DNA of 64,000 nucleotides. It comes from DASYAN01 sp963727755. Lineage in GTDB: Bacteria; Chloroflexota; Ktedonobacteria; Ktedonobacterales; Ktedonobacteraceae. The stretch spans positions 248,001 to 312,000 of the forward strand of contig CAVSHN010000015.1 of NCBI GenBank assembly GCA_963727755.1, written 5' to 3'. Positions within the stretch are counted from its first letter, which is position 1. Each line of letters begins with the position of its first letter. Shown here in pieces: positions 48,521-57,257 of the stretch. A model generated the notes under the pieces. The model was not told where the DNA came from and did no database searches. It worked only from the letters and a program-made list of their open reading frames with translations. Position numbers and translations under genes: made by a program.

Positions 48521-48639
48521 ATGTGTGTACAGAGTAGATTTCTACTCTCCAAGATCAATGTAGCGCAAGAGAGAAATTGTGTTCATCTATATCACCCAAA
48601 TGCAAGTTCAGGAGGCCTTGACACTGCCAAGCAGGCGGG

Positions 48640-50257
48640 CTAGGAGGGCGCTGGCAGCTTAGGCGTAGGCGTAGGTTTAGGCGTAAGCGTAGACTTAGGC
48701 GTAGGCGTAGACTTAGGCGTAGGCGTAGGTTTATGCTTAGGTTTATGCTTATGCTTATGCTTAGTTTTAGTCTTAGTCTTAGTAGACACAGGATGCTTAG
48801 AAAGTGCAGGGGGCGGTGATCCTGTACTCGGAAATGGAGGATAAGCATTTTGGACCAGTGTCTCGAACTCTGACTCGAACCAATGGCCTGCATCTGGAGC
48901 ATTAGGCAACGCACCTGTCTTTACCGACGATTCATACCGATTGTTAGCGGTTGGATCGCACATCGCATCAAACTGTTTGCCCTCAGCATCTGGCTTGTTT
49001 TGTGCCGAATTGCTAGTGCCATCCGACTCGCCAGGAGGCTTGATCCAGACAAATGCGGCAATGTGGGGCTCGGGGTTCGCGACTGGTCGAGCACCGATAC
49101 CTCCAGGCTGGTTGCACCAGTTGCCACGGTGGTACCGCCGATCAATCTTGCTCGCATTAACAAATGTCTCTAGAGCTGTCGACGTGCTCGCTGCTTTTGG
49201 GCGATCGGGGCCCCCCCAACCATCTCGTGATGTATCGATGAGCATGCCAATACTACTTGGGAAGCCTGCCTTGACGAACGCATTGTACATGGCGAGATCG
49301 TAGGAGGACTCATCAATATACAGGTCGTACTGGTAGAACTTGGCTGATTTTACTGGCTGGCCACCAACCATCTTGTTCGCGGTCATGAATGGCTCGGTGA
49401 CAGGTGTGTAATTCGCTGTGTTGCTGATAAAACCATCCACGCTATTGACGCCAGCAGTCGTGCCTTTCACCACACTCGTGATCAGATCCACGGCAGGCTG
49501 GAAGTTGCTGGACCAGCCAAGCCAGCCAGAGTGAGCGAGGTCAATGTAGTTGTACACATTTGGAATAGCGTGTAGCTTATTCAGTGCATACTGGACACCC
49601 AATTCGTAAGCATTGCTGGATTTCGCTTCGGCGCACTTTTGAATGCTCGTGTTGGTAACAAGATTGGGTAGCGAATCTGGCTGAACGATTGCTACAATTC
49701 TGAGCTGGCTGTACTTTGGTTGGCTCAATGCGGTTGCAATCGGGTCAATATATTTTGACTCGTAGGTCTTCAATCCGTCTTTGGCTACGGATAATTCTCC
49801 ATTGGAGGCCAATGCTGCACAGTCGCGATCGGGCAGGTCATAGACGATAATGGTGATGACGACTGGTTGACTGCTCCCTTGAGCCTGCGACAGCGCATCT
49901 TTTAGATACCCGTCCAGAGTCCGTTTGACGCCAGAGCCACCAGTGACCGCTGCAATTCGGTCCAGCCAAATGGCAGTCGAGTTGTGGGCGACCTGTGCCA
50001 TCTCCGCTCCAAGTGTGCCTCCTTTAGAGGCTGCTGCTTGATTGACTTCTGCTGCCCAATCTGGATTGATGTACCACTTGGCACCTACGTATGGATTACC
50101 AACGTGTGTGCTAGCTTGAAATCACACGAACCGTGGCCTCAGCTTGGTTTGGCTCTACCCATTCAACCGATATCAGAGTAGAGAGCAGAATAAGAATAGT
50201 AAAGAAAAAAAGGCCCTTTCTTGTGAAAAGGGAACTTGTTAGAAACGGCATGTTCAT
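48640..50257 (-). pseudogene. GH6 cellulase-like secreted protein, frameshifted
   Basis: Signal peptide MNMPFLTSSLFTRKGLFFF then a hydrophobic core at 50257-50130; a frame change near 50120; then NPYVGAKWYINPDWAAEV and the GH6 core: VVITIIVYDLPDRDCAALAS (catalytic Asp), LAHSGWLGWSSN, GFISNTANYTP, IDTSRDGWGGPDRP, FVWIKPPGESDGTS. GH6 enzymes cleave beta-1,4-glucan from the non-reducing side or internally. After the catalytic domain comes a Lys/His/Thr/Pro tail (KTKTKHKHKHKPKHKPTPTP) encoded by hexamer-like DNA repeats, perhaps a cell-wall or polysaccharide contact region. Element g lies upstream on the same strand. Confidence 0.83.
48655..48785. repeat. Hexanucleotide-like repeats in the GH6 tail
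   Basis: Runs of TTAGGC, GTAGGC and TTATGC units encode the Lys/Pro/Thr/His tail on the minus strand. They stay in frame, so they are coding and not structural chromosome repeats. Confidence 0.7.
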
Positions 50258-50397
50258 ACACCGTTGATTAGTGCGTGCGTCAAAATGAGGCATTTCTTTC
50301 CATCCGTGCTTGGTAAAGGCTCATCCGTGAGTATCTAACTTGAATGGTCCTGATAGTTTCTACTCTTTTGAGATTACCTCATGGAAGAGCATATTTC

Positions 50398-50420
50398 TAG
50401 GAGGAAAGAGGGACACCTTG
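50398..50420 (-). promoter_or_regulatory. Shared C/T-rich upstream element, copy g
   Basis: On the minus strand: CAAGGTGTCCCTCTTTCCTC then CTAG. About 140 bases before the GH6 start. The rest of 50258-50519 has the type ISP gene's promoter region. Confidence 0.6.
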
Positions 50421-50519
50421 AAGATCTCTTCTCGTAAGCGTGTTATTCCCCTTCCATCTACTCGTCTTATTGATGTGCGGATATTTTCTCTGAGCATAGT
50501 TTTAGCGCGAGGGGGATAC

Positions 50520-52553
50520 ATGAGCGAGACAGCTTTACAGGGTTACTTAAGTGCAATCGAAAAGGATTACCAATCAGGGCAAGCCACTGAATACACCTAT
50601 CGTGGAGCCTTGAAAGCTCTTTTAGAGGCTCTTGATGCCAATGTTTCTGCGAGAAATGAGCCAAAACACATCAAATGTGGTGCGCCAGATTATATGATAG
50701 AACGCAATAATTTAACCATTGGCTATATTGAAGCAAAGGACATTGATATTTCTCTGGATAAGGTTGAAAAAGATGAGCAGTTAAAACGCTATCTTCGTGC
50801 GCTTGATAACCTTATTCTCACTAACTATTTGGAATTTCGCTGGTATGTCCAGGGTGAAAAGCGCATGACGGCTCGTTTGGCAACTCCTCGCACTGATAGG
50901 CGTTTGCGGCTAGATAAAGAAGGCGCGGTAGCAGTAGAGGAAATTCTCCGCAGTTTTCTTGAGCAGAGTGCCGAGCCAATTCGTAAACCTCATGAATTAG
51001 CAAAGCGTATGGCCCGTCTTGCTCATATGATCCGAGATATTATCACAACTGCTTTTGAGCAGAGAATAGCCTCTCGCAATCTGCAAGATCTCTATCAAGC
51101 CTTTCAAGATGTATTGCTTCCAGAACTTAAAGCAGCAGAGTTTGCCGATATGTTTGCCCAGACTATGGCTTACGGGTTATTTGCAGCACGCTATAACCAC
51201 ACCCAAAGCAGACCTTTCCGTCGTGACGATGCCGCAAGAGAGATCCCCCGTACCAATCCTTTTCTACGCCGCCTCTTTGGCGCGATCGCAGGGCCAGATC
51301 TTGATGATGAGCCATTTGTCGGCTTTGTTGACAAATTGGCTCAAGTGCTTGCCTTTACTGATATGGAAGCAGTACTAGCTGATTTTGGCAAGCACACGCG
51401 TCAGGAAGACCCAATTGTTCACTTCTACGAAACCTTCCTTATTCAGTATGATCCCAAGCTCCGAGAGCTGCGAGGCGTCTACTACTGCCCGGAGCCTGTC
51501 GTATCATACATCGTACGTTCAGTAGATCACCTCCTACGTGAGCATTTTGATTGTCCTGATGGCTTTGCGGATACGAATATCGTTTCTCATTCCTACGTTG
51601 ATAAAGATGGCAATGAACGAGTAGAAGATGTACCACGTGTCCTGGTCCTTGATCCAGCTACGGGTACTGGGACCTTTCTCTATCATGTAATTGCGCTCAT
51701 TCGTGAAAATTACCAGCAGATGGGCAATGCTGGTATGTGGTCGAGCTATGTACGCCAGCATCTATTGCAGCGGTTATTTTGTTTCGAATTATTGATAGCT
51801 CCGTATGCTATGGCTCACCTGAAACTTGGCATGCAGCTTGCATCGGTCGATTTACCAGAAGCCGAGCGAGCAACCTGGGCATACGATTTCACTACTGATG
51901 AGCGTCTAGGTATCTATCTAACCAATACCCTAGATGAAGCCCTAAAGCGTTCGCAAGTGCTCTTTGGCAGCTACATCTCGGATGAGGCGAATGAAGCCGC
52001 CAGAGTCAAGCAAGGCTATCCAGTGATGGTCGTGCTAGGAAATCCCCCTTACTCGGGACATTCTGCCAATAAGGGGCCGTGAATTCATCATCTCCTACGA
52101 GGTCAAGACACGCAAACGGGTGCAAAGACGGGCAATTACTTTGAGGTTGACGGTCAGCCACTAGGAGAGCGCAACCCCAAGTGGCTCAATGACGACTATG
52201 TCAAATTTATGCGCTTTGCGCAATGGCGTATCGAAAAGACAGGCTATGGGGTACTAGCCTTTATCACTAATCACGGGTATTTGGATAACCCGACCTTCAG
52301 AGGAATGCGCCAAAGCCTTATGCAGACATTTGACGATATTTATATTCTAGATTTGCATGGCAATAGTAAAAAGAGAGAACGCTCACCTGATGGATCAAAA
52401 GATGAAAATGTCTTCGATATTCAACAGGGCGTAGCAATTGGCATCTTCGTAAAGCGACAGCAGAAAACAAGTTTATCTCGTCTGGCAAACGTTTACCATG
52501 CTCATCTTTGGGGAGTGCGTGAGATATATGATGGAGTAATCAGGGGGTGCTAG
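50520..52553 (+). pseudogene. Type ISP restriction-modification enzyme, nonsense codon and 3' truncation
   Basis: Start 50520 with GAGGGGG upstream. The N-terminal nuclease-like region (YIEAKDIDISLDKVEKDEQL, a PD-(D/E)xK-like ExK) is followed by an N6-adenine methyltransferase with motif I VLDPATGTGTFLYHV and motif IV NPPYSG. A TGA at 52080-52082 interrupts an otherwise open frame; the text continues IHHLLRGQDTQTGAKTGNYF, EVDGQPLGERNPKWLNDDYV and AFITNHGYLDNPTFRGMRQS. It then ends at 52553, without the target-recognition domain. Such enzymes both methylate and cut DNA; this one is most likely dead. Confidence 0.85.
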
Positions 52554-52575
52554 CCCTTTCCTTTTTCCGGAAAAC

Positions 52576-53561
52576 TCATCTACTGGCATGAAAAACACTG
52601 CTATATTGAGTTATAATTTTCCAGTACCCATTTTCTCTTCTCGTATGATCTTTTATATCTTCTTCTGTTATCTCATATTCTGGAGTCAGTGCAATATATG
52701 ATTGCTCTTTTAAATTTTCTAGTACTATCGGATTTCTACAATGCGCCTCCCCTGCAATAATAAAAAGTTTTTTATCAGGAAAATCGGTACTCATTTTATT
52801 AATAGTAGTTAACATTGATTCGTTCCTTACATTATTTACATTCTTTGCATTCCTTACTTCAAAAGATTCTTTATCTCCTTTACAGATTTCTATACTTTGT
52901 GTTTGGAGAGAATTTTCTGATAACCGCCCTTTACGCATTTGATAGATTTCTTGTTGCCTTTCACACATTTCTATATTATCCCAACCATAGAGTTTAATGC
53001 CTTTTTTTAGAGGTCTAACCATACCTTCTTCGATTAATTTATTAACATATTCTTTATTTAATTTATTTTCTTTAATCGCTTGTAAAATTTGATCTCTGTT
53101 CACCGTTTCTAGATTGAATGCTCGCTCCAATGCATGTTGAGCTGGGCTTAGTTTTCTACCTGCCTGTATCCCTTCAATCAAAACAATATCACCTTTTTTG
53201 CGTGAGTATTAATAAAGTTAATAATAACTTCATCATGTTGAGGTATATGGCATTCTCCGAGCAGGATAACTTTTGCATTTGCTAAATCTGTGTTCCCACC
53301 AATGAGCTTGAAATTCGCTAGTATATCGCCGATCTTGTTAACTTCAGATGAACTCGCTACATCCCTTTGTCGAGATTTGTCTTGAGAGGGCTTTGCTGTA
53401 GCCTCCTCAGTTTTCTTAATAGCTTGTGCGTTAACTTTTGACCGTAAAACGTCAAATACCTGCTTATCATCGCTAGGCGATTTGACTTCTTGATTTTTAT
53501 CTGTCTTTCTTTTATTCCTGCCTCGATCCAAGAATATTTGTTTGAAACCACAGAGGTCCAT
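52576..53561 (-). pseudogene. ChaN/TraB(Tiki)-like protein, homopolymer frameshift
   Basis: About 327 residues joined. The N-terminus is disordered, Lys/Ser-rich. The folded part starts AKVILLGECHIPQHDEVIINF, then after a one-base gap in an A run (T6 on the plus strand near 53190) GDIVLIEGIQAGRKLSP, a helical middle, LYGWDNIEMCERQQEIYQMR and KKLFIIAGEAHCRNP. The GE-x-H pattern twice (GECH, GEAH) and LIEG are the signature of the EreA/ChaN-like, TraB and Tiki fold, which includes metal-dependent peptidases and haem-binding proteins. Context and N-terminus place it with the effector-like group. Confidence 0.65.
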
Positions 53562-53931
53562 TAACTATTTCTCTTTCTATATTTCAACAATTGCTCAAAG
53601 CATGCAGCTCTGAGGAGGTGAGGTTAACAACCTCTTGTTATCTCAAGCGCTCTTTCCTATGACTCATCCTCACCAAGTAGTTTGGTGGAGGCTCTTCTTT
53701 GAGTGTACTCTCCCCAAGAGGTCCTTGTCTATGTCATTGTGGAGACAACTAAGAGACAACTTAGCAATGAGACAATAAGAGCATTGGCGTTTACTGCTTT
53801 GCTCTCTTTTTCCGCATCTTACCAAAGTGCTGAAACCTGGGCATAAATACGATCCGAGTTCGCTACGACAAGAGAATCAACTCGGAACGCACTTACGCCC
53901 ACCTGTACTTTAGCAAATTTGGCCAGCAGAC
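53562..53931. other. Gene-free stretch
   Basis: A possible stem (GAGACAACTAAGAGACAACT with AGTTGTCTC-like partner) near 53745-53775. No ORF with a ribosome site. Downstream flank of hisD and upstream of the ChaN-like gene. Confidence 0.35.
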
Positions 53932-55248
53932 TTACCGGGGTGCGGGACGTCGTGTCACTGCCCTCGCATGTGCAGGGAAACCCTCGAACTCAGCTAATTG
54001 CCGTGTCACCTCGCTCAGACCAGCGTACCCTTCAGCAGTCATATACCCTATACCCGTACGCTTCAGAAAATCGAAGACGGTCGTACATGAGAAGGTATGT
54101 CCAAAGCCGCCAGTGGGTAAAATCGCATTCGTCCCCAGACAATAGTTGCCCATTGGAATTGGCGTATAGGGTCCAATCAGAATCTCGCCTGCGTTCTTCA
54201 GGTCCGCAAGCAAGGCAAAAGGCTCGCGAACATGGATCTGGAGATGTTCTGGAGCATATTCATTGACAAAGTCAATCGCCTGATGGATATTCTCGGTCAG
54301 AAGCAGACCGCCCGTACCTTGCTCGCTCTCAAAACCGCTGCGACAGAATGTTTGTCGGGGTTCGGGAAGAGCTTTAATCTTGTCGGGTAGGAGTGAAAGA
54401 ACTGCCTCAAGTAAAGGTCGGTTATTGGTGACCAGTAAACTGGAAGAATCCGGTCCATGTTCGGCTTCGACGAGCAAGTCCCGTGCGACCAGTTCAGGAT
54501 CAGCACTTTCATCTGCTAGCACAATCGACTCACTGGGTCCTGCTGGCAGGCCCACATCGACAGTTCCATAGAGCAGGCGTTTAGCCGCCGAGACATATAG
54601 ATTACCTGGGCCAGTAATCTTATGGACGCGTGCGATGCTTGTCGTCCCATATGCCAGAGCAGCAATCGCTTGTGCTCCCCCAACACGATAGATCTCATGT
54701 ACGCCGCACAGATCGGCAGCTACTAGTGACGCTGGGTCAACTGTACCATCAGGAGCAGGAGGAGTGGCAACCACAATACGAGGTACTCCGGCAATACTGG
54801 CTGGTGCTGCCAACATATACATCACCGAGGGGAAAGCCCCTTTCCCACGTGGGACATAGAGACCGACACTACTAATTGGAGTGATCTTCTCACCTGCCAT
54901 CACTCCTGGAGCCATTTGGGTAAACCATTGCTCATGAGGCATCTGGCGCTCATGGAAAGTACGTACATTGTGGACAGCTTGCTCAATGGCGCGATGAACA
55001 GCCTTATCAAGCTGCTCATAGGCTGCTTCAATCTCCTCACGACTCACACGTAGACGGTCGGGGCTCAACTGCACATGATCGAAGCGCTCTATAAATTCGA
55101 TCAGCGCCTCATCCCCTCGTTCGCGTACAGCATGCACAATGGGACGTACATACTCAATCAGCTCATCAATAGCAACTTCAGCCCGACGCAAAAGGCGACT
55201 TCGTTGCTCCGCATTCAGCTTAGACAGTTCGTAGATATGGATGGTCAT
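53932..55248 (-). CDS. hisD: Histidinol dehydrogenase family protein with altered zinc ligands
   Basis: 438 residues, full length; AAAGGA before ATG. Family blocks: SVGLYVPRGKGAFPSVMYML, VHKITGPGNLYVSAAKR, DVGLPAGPSESIVLADESAD, EAEHGPDSSSLLVT, NEYAPEHLQIHV (catalytic Glu-His) and FVNEYAPEH. HisD oxidises L-histidinol to histidine with NAD and zinc. By alignment with E. coli HisD, the Gln259 ligand position is Glu (VEAEHG for SQAEHG) and the Asp360 position is Asn (GNYCLGTN for GDYxSGTN), while His262 and His419 (PAHARAV) are kept. It may be a HisD-like enzyme with another substrate. No other his genes adjoin. Confidence 0.85.
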   Translation of the reverse strand: MTIHIYELSKLNAEQRSRLLRRAEVAIDELIEYVRPIVHAVRERGDEALIEFIERFDHVQLSPDRLRVSREEIEAAYEQLDKAVHRAIEQAVHNVRTFHERQMPHEQWFTQMAPGVMAGEKITPISSVGLYVPRGKGAFPSVMYMLAAPASIAGVPRIVVATPPAPDGTVDPASLVAADLCGVHEIYRVGGAQAIAALAYGTTSIARVHKITGPGNLYVSAAKRLLYGTVDVGLPAGPSESIVLADESADPELVARDLLVEAEHGPDSSSLLVTNNRPLLEAVLSLLPDKIKALPEPRQTFCRSGFESEQGTGGLLLTENIHQAIDFVNEYAPEHLQIHVREPFALLADLKNAGEILIGPYTPIPMGNYCLGTNAILPTGGFGHTFSCTTVFDFLKRTGIGYMTAEGYAGLSEVTRQLAEFEGFPAHARAVTRRPAPR

Positions 55249-55531
55249 TATTTTCCTTTCATCAATGAAGGCAAGAAACGCCTTCCAGATGTCCTCTACT
55301 TGTCATTGCGCTCTTCAGTTTCCCCTTATATACTTACTTAATAAGAGCAAGGTCAAGAAGAGAATTATCTAATTCTCAAGAGAACCTACAACATAGAAAC
55401 GGCAGATCAGGTAACTAGCAGCAGACTTGATCTACTCAGTCACTAATCTTTGCATCATTCCTAGGCCTAACTCTGGCTCTCTATATAGATAGTAGTTTAC
55501 GTCAACCGTTTTTTCAACCAAAGCTAACTCT

Positions 55532-55735
55532 CATTTAGGGGTATGCGGAGGATTGTTGCATAGAGGTGTCCACAGGAAACGGACGCGAATTTTTGATAGT
55601 AACCTTGGGGTTCCTACCTTTAGACAATGAATTGTCTTACTTGCAATTTATTGCGTAATTTGTAGGGGCCCAATTCATTGCGCCCGCTGCTCGTGGGGTG
55701 AGGCATTGCAGGAACATTACGCATACCCCTCATTT
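55532..55735. mobile_element. MITE-like element, 194 bp, with target duplication
   Basis: Inverted repeats AGGGGTATGCG (55537-55547) and CGCATACCCCT (55720-55730) are flanked by CATTT direct repeats (55532-55536, 55731-55735). No coding capacity. The interior has GGGGCCCAATTCATTGCGCC-type sequence. Inserted 36 bases before the ATG of the next gene. 55249-55531 contains only the hisD promoter region. Confidence 0.82.
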
Positions 55736-55771
55736 ACCCAATCGGGTCAATTTAAGGAGAATAAATTCGAC

Positions 55772-56512
55772 ATGCTAAGAAGACCATGTAAAAGTAGCTA
55801 TTCCTCGTTGCCGCATAGCTTCAGGAGAACAGCCTCTGAAGGAGACTTGCATAGTAGAAGCAGCGGAAAATTTAAAGAGAGAAACAGTATCACAGATTTT
55901 ACTAAACACATCTATACTCATCAATACTACTGTCAAGAACAAGGAGTAGCATCTAGCAGTTTAAGATCATTATTGCCATTAAAGCAGTCAATGAATAAAT
56001 TTAGTATAGAACCACTTCATCATTTATTACGCCAAGATGATTCAACACTTCCGCAAACCGCTATAGAGCAGGATGAGCGAGAGCACACGACAATCGAGAG
56101 GGCAAATTCATTAGAAAAGACTGAACTGGAGTCTATACTTGAGAGAGCAAAGCCAGAACTACCTAGAGAAGCAATAGAGGCATTGGATGTTATTGATAAA
56201 TGCCTAAAAAAAGGAGAACATATTAACTATACAAATTCATTGAAGAGACTATTGAGAATACTGAGCCCAGAGACTATAAAAGAATACGAAGATCATGGCG
56301 TAGAATTCGTTCTTAATCATGACATTAATCATCCCGCTGCTCGGAAAAATGAAACAAGCGACAAGTGGGAACTTAACTTACCCACCAAGTACAATTATGA
56401 GATTAAAGGTATGATATTACTTTGTATTGACGAAATTTTAAAGATTGACGAAATTAAATATGTAAAAGCTATCTTCCAAGGTTCAGACTCCCAAACGGAA
56501 GATTCCGAGTAG
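55772..56512 (+). CDS. Effector-like protein, Ser-rich N-terminus
   Basis: 246 residues from ATG 55772 (AAGGAG 12 bases upstream). Residues 1-60 are Ser/Arg-rich (MLRRPCKSSYSSLPHSFRRT then ASEGDLHSRSSG); the rest is helical and charged, ending YVKAIFQGSDSQTEDSE. The frame of the next ORF is open across this stop for at least 10 codons, so the two may be one gene broken near 56500. The MITE lies directly upstream. No known family for this half. Confidence 0.6.
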   Translation: MLRRPCKSSYSSLPHSFRRTASEGDLHSRSSGKFKERNSITDFTKHIYTHQYYCQEQGVASSSLRSLLPLKQSMNKFSIEPLHHLLRQDDSTLPQTAIEQDEREHTTIERANSLEKTELESILERAKPELPREAIEALDVIDKCLKKGEHINYTNSLKRLLRILSPETIKEYEDHGVEFVLNHDINHPAARKNETSDKWELNLPTKYNYEIKGMILLCIDEILKIDEIKYVKAIFQGSDSQTEDSE

Positions 56513-56534
56513 AGCTTCTCTGATCAGGAGGCGT

Positions 56535-57257
56535 GTGGATATTGCAGCCAGAGCTTTCCAGGCGAATATGAAGCTAGGTGAAAAGTACGGATGGGGTATC
56601 GAAGGCTATGAGCTGGCAAAGAAATATTATAGAGATTATGAAGACTGCATACGTGGGAACTTCAAAAATGGATTAATAAAAAAATACACGCTAAAAGAAA
56701 AACTATGGCAAATGGCTCATGAACATGCAAAGAAAAAACTACTTGAAACTATTGTACCTCCTCCGGGCATACCAAGAGTGTTTTTTTCTATGCACCCTGG
56801 TGCCTACTTTGAAGAATTCAACATCAAGGAAAGAAAAAAAATTAGCTCTAAGAAAGTGGATCGTAGCTATCTAGTGAAGGAACCAATAGAATTAGGGAAT
56901 CCAAATTTGGTTACATTGATAGAGGAGATGAGTGGGAAAAAGATGAAGGATACTCCACTCAGTGCTGTCATAATGCCAAACAAAAAAATTCTGGTACTGC
57001 CCTGTACCTTCCGGGAGGGGCAACAGAGTCAACACTCAACGATTGCAAAGGGCAATCCTTGTGCTTGGGCTGGTGAAGTGATCATTAAGGGCAAGAAAGT
57101 TAAGGAAATAAATGACCAATCTGGTCACTTTAAAACCTTTGATTATGATGAAAAAGTACAAAAAGCTATCAGTGACTTTGCTTTACAGACGTTTAGAGAC
57201 CAAGGATACGATGTTCCATCAGAAGTAGAACTGACGAGGAAGCGGCCTGTCGCCTGA
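56535..57257 (+). CDS. Toxin-like C-terminal domain, second half of a possible broken gene
   Basis: Up to 240 residues from GTG 56535 (AGGAGG only 3 bases before it) or from ATG 56571. The N-terminal half is helical (YGWGIEGYELAKKYYRDYED). The C-terminal part is KKILVLPCTFREGQQSQHST then AWAGEVIIKGKKVKEINDQS and GHFKTFDYDEKVQKAISDFA. It matches the IS-truncated protein at 23025 in the order ILV-P, H(S/T)-x-I/L, AGE-x-I, EIN-x-x-S-x-H(F/Y), then a helix. The 3' end overlaps the opposite-strand sensor kinase by 39 bp. Confidence 0.6.
   Translation: MDIAARAFQANMKLGEKYGWGIEGYELAKKYYRDYEDCIRGNFKNGLIKKYTLKEKLWQMAHEHAKKKLLETIVPPPGIPRVFFSMHPGAYFEEFNIKERKKISSKKVDRSYLVKEPIELGNPNLVTLIEEMSGKKMKDTPLSAVIMPNKKILVLPCTFREGQQSQHSTIAKGNPCAWAGEVIIKGKKVKEINDQSGHFKTFDYDEKVQKAISDFALQTFRDQGYDVPSEVELTRKRPVA

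Noticed and set aside
48655..48785. Telomere-like TTAGGC repeats
   Set aside because: They lie inside a coding frame and give a Lys/Pro/Thr/His tail.
52080..52082. TGA in the type ISP gene as selenocysteine
   Set aside because: No SECIS-like hairpin seen and the site is not a Cys/Sec position in the family; the neighbouring codon also differs from the usual residue.
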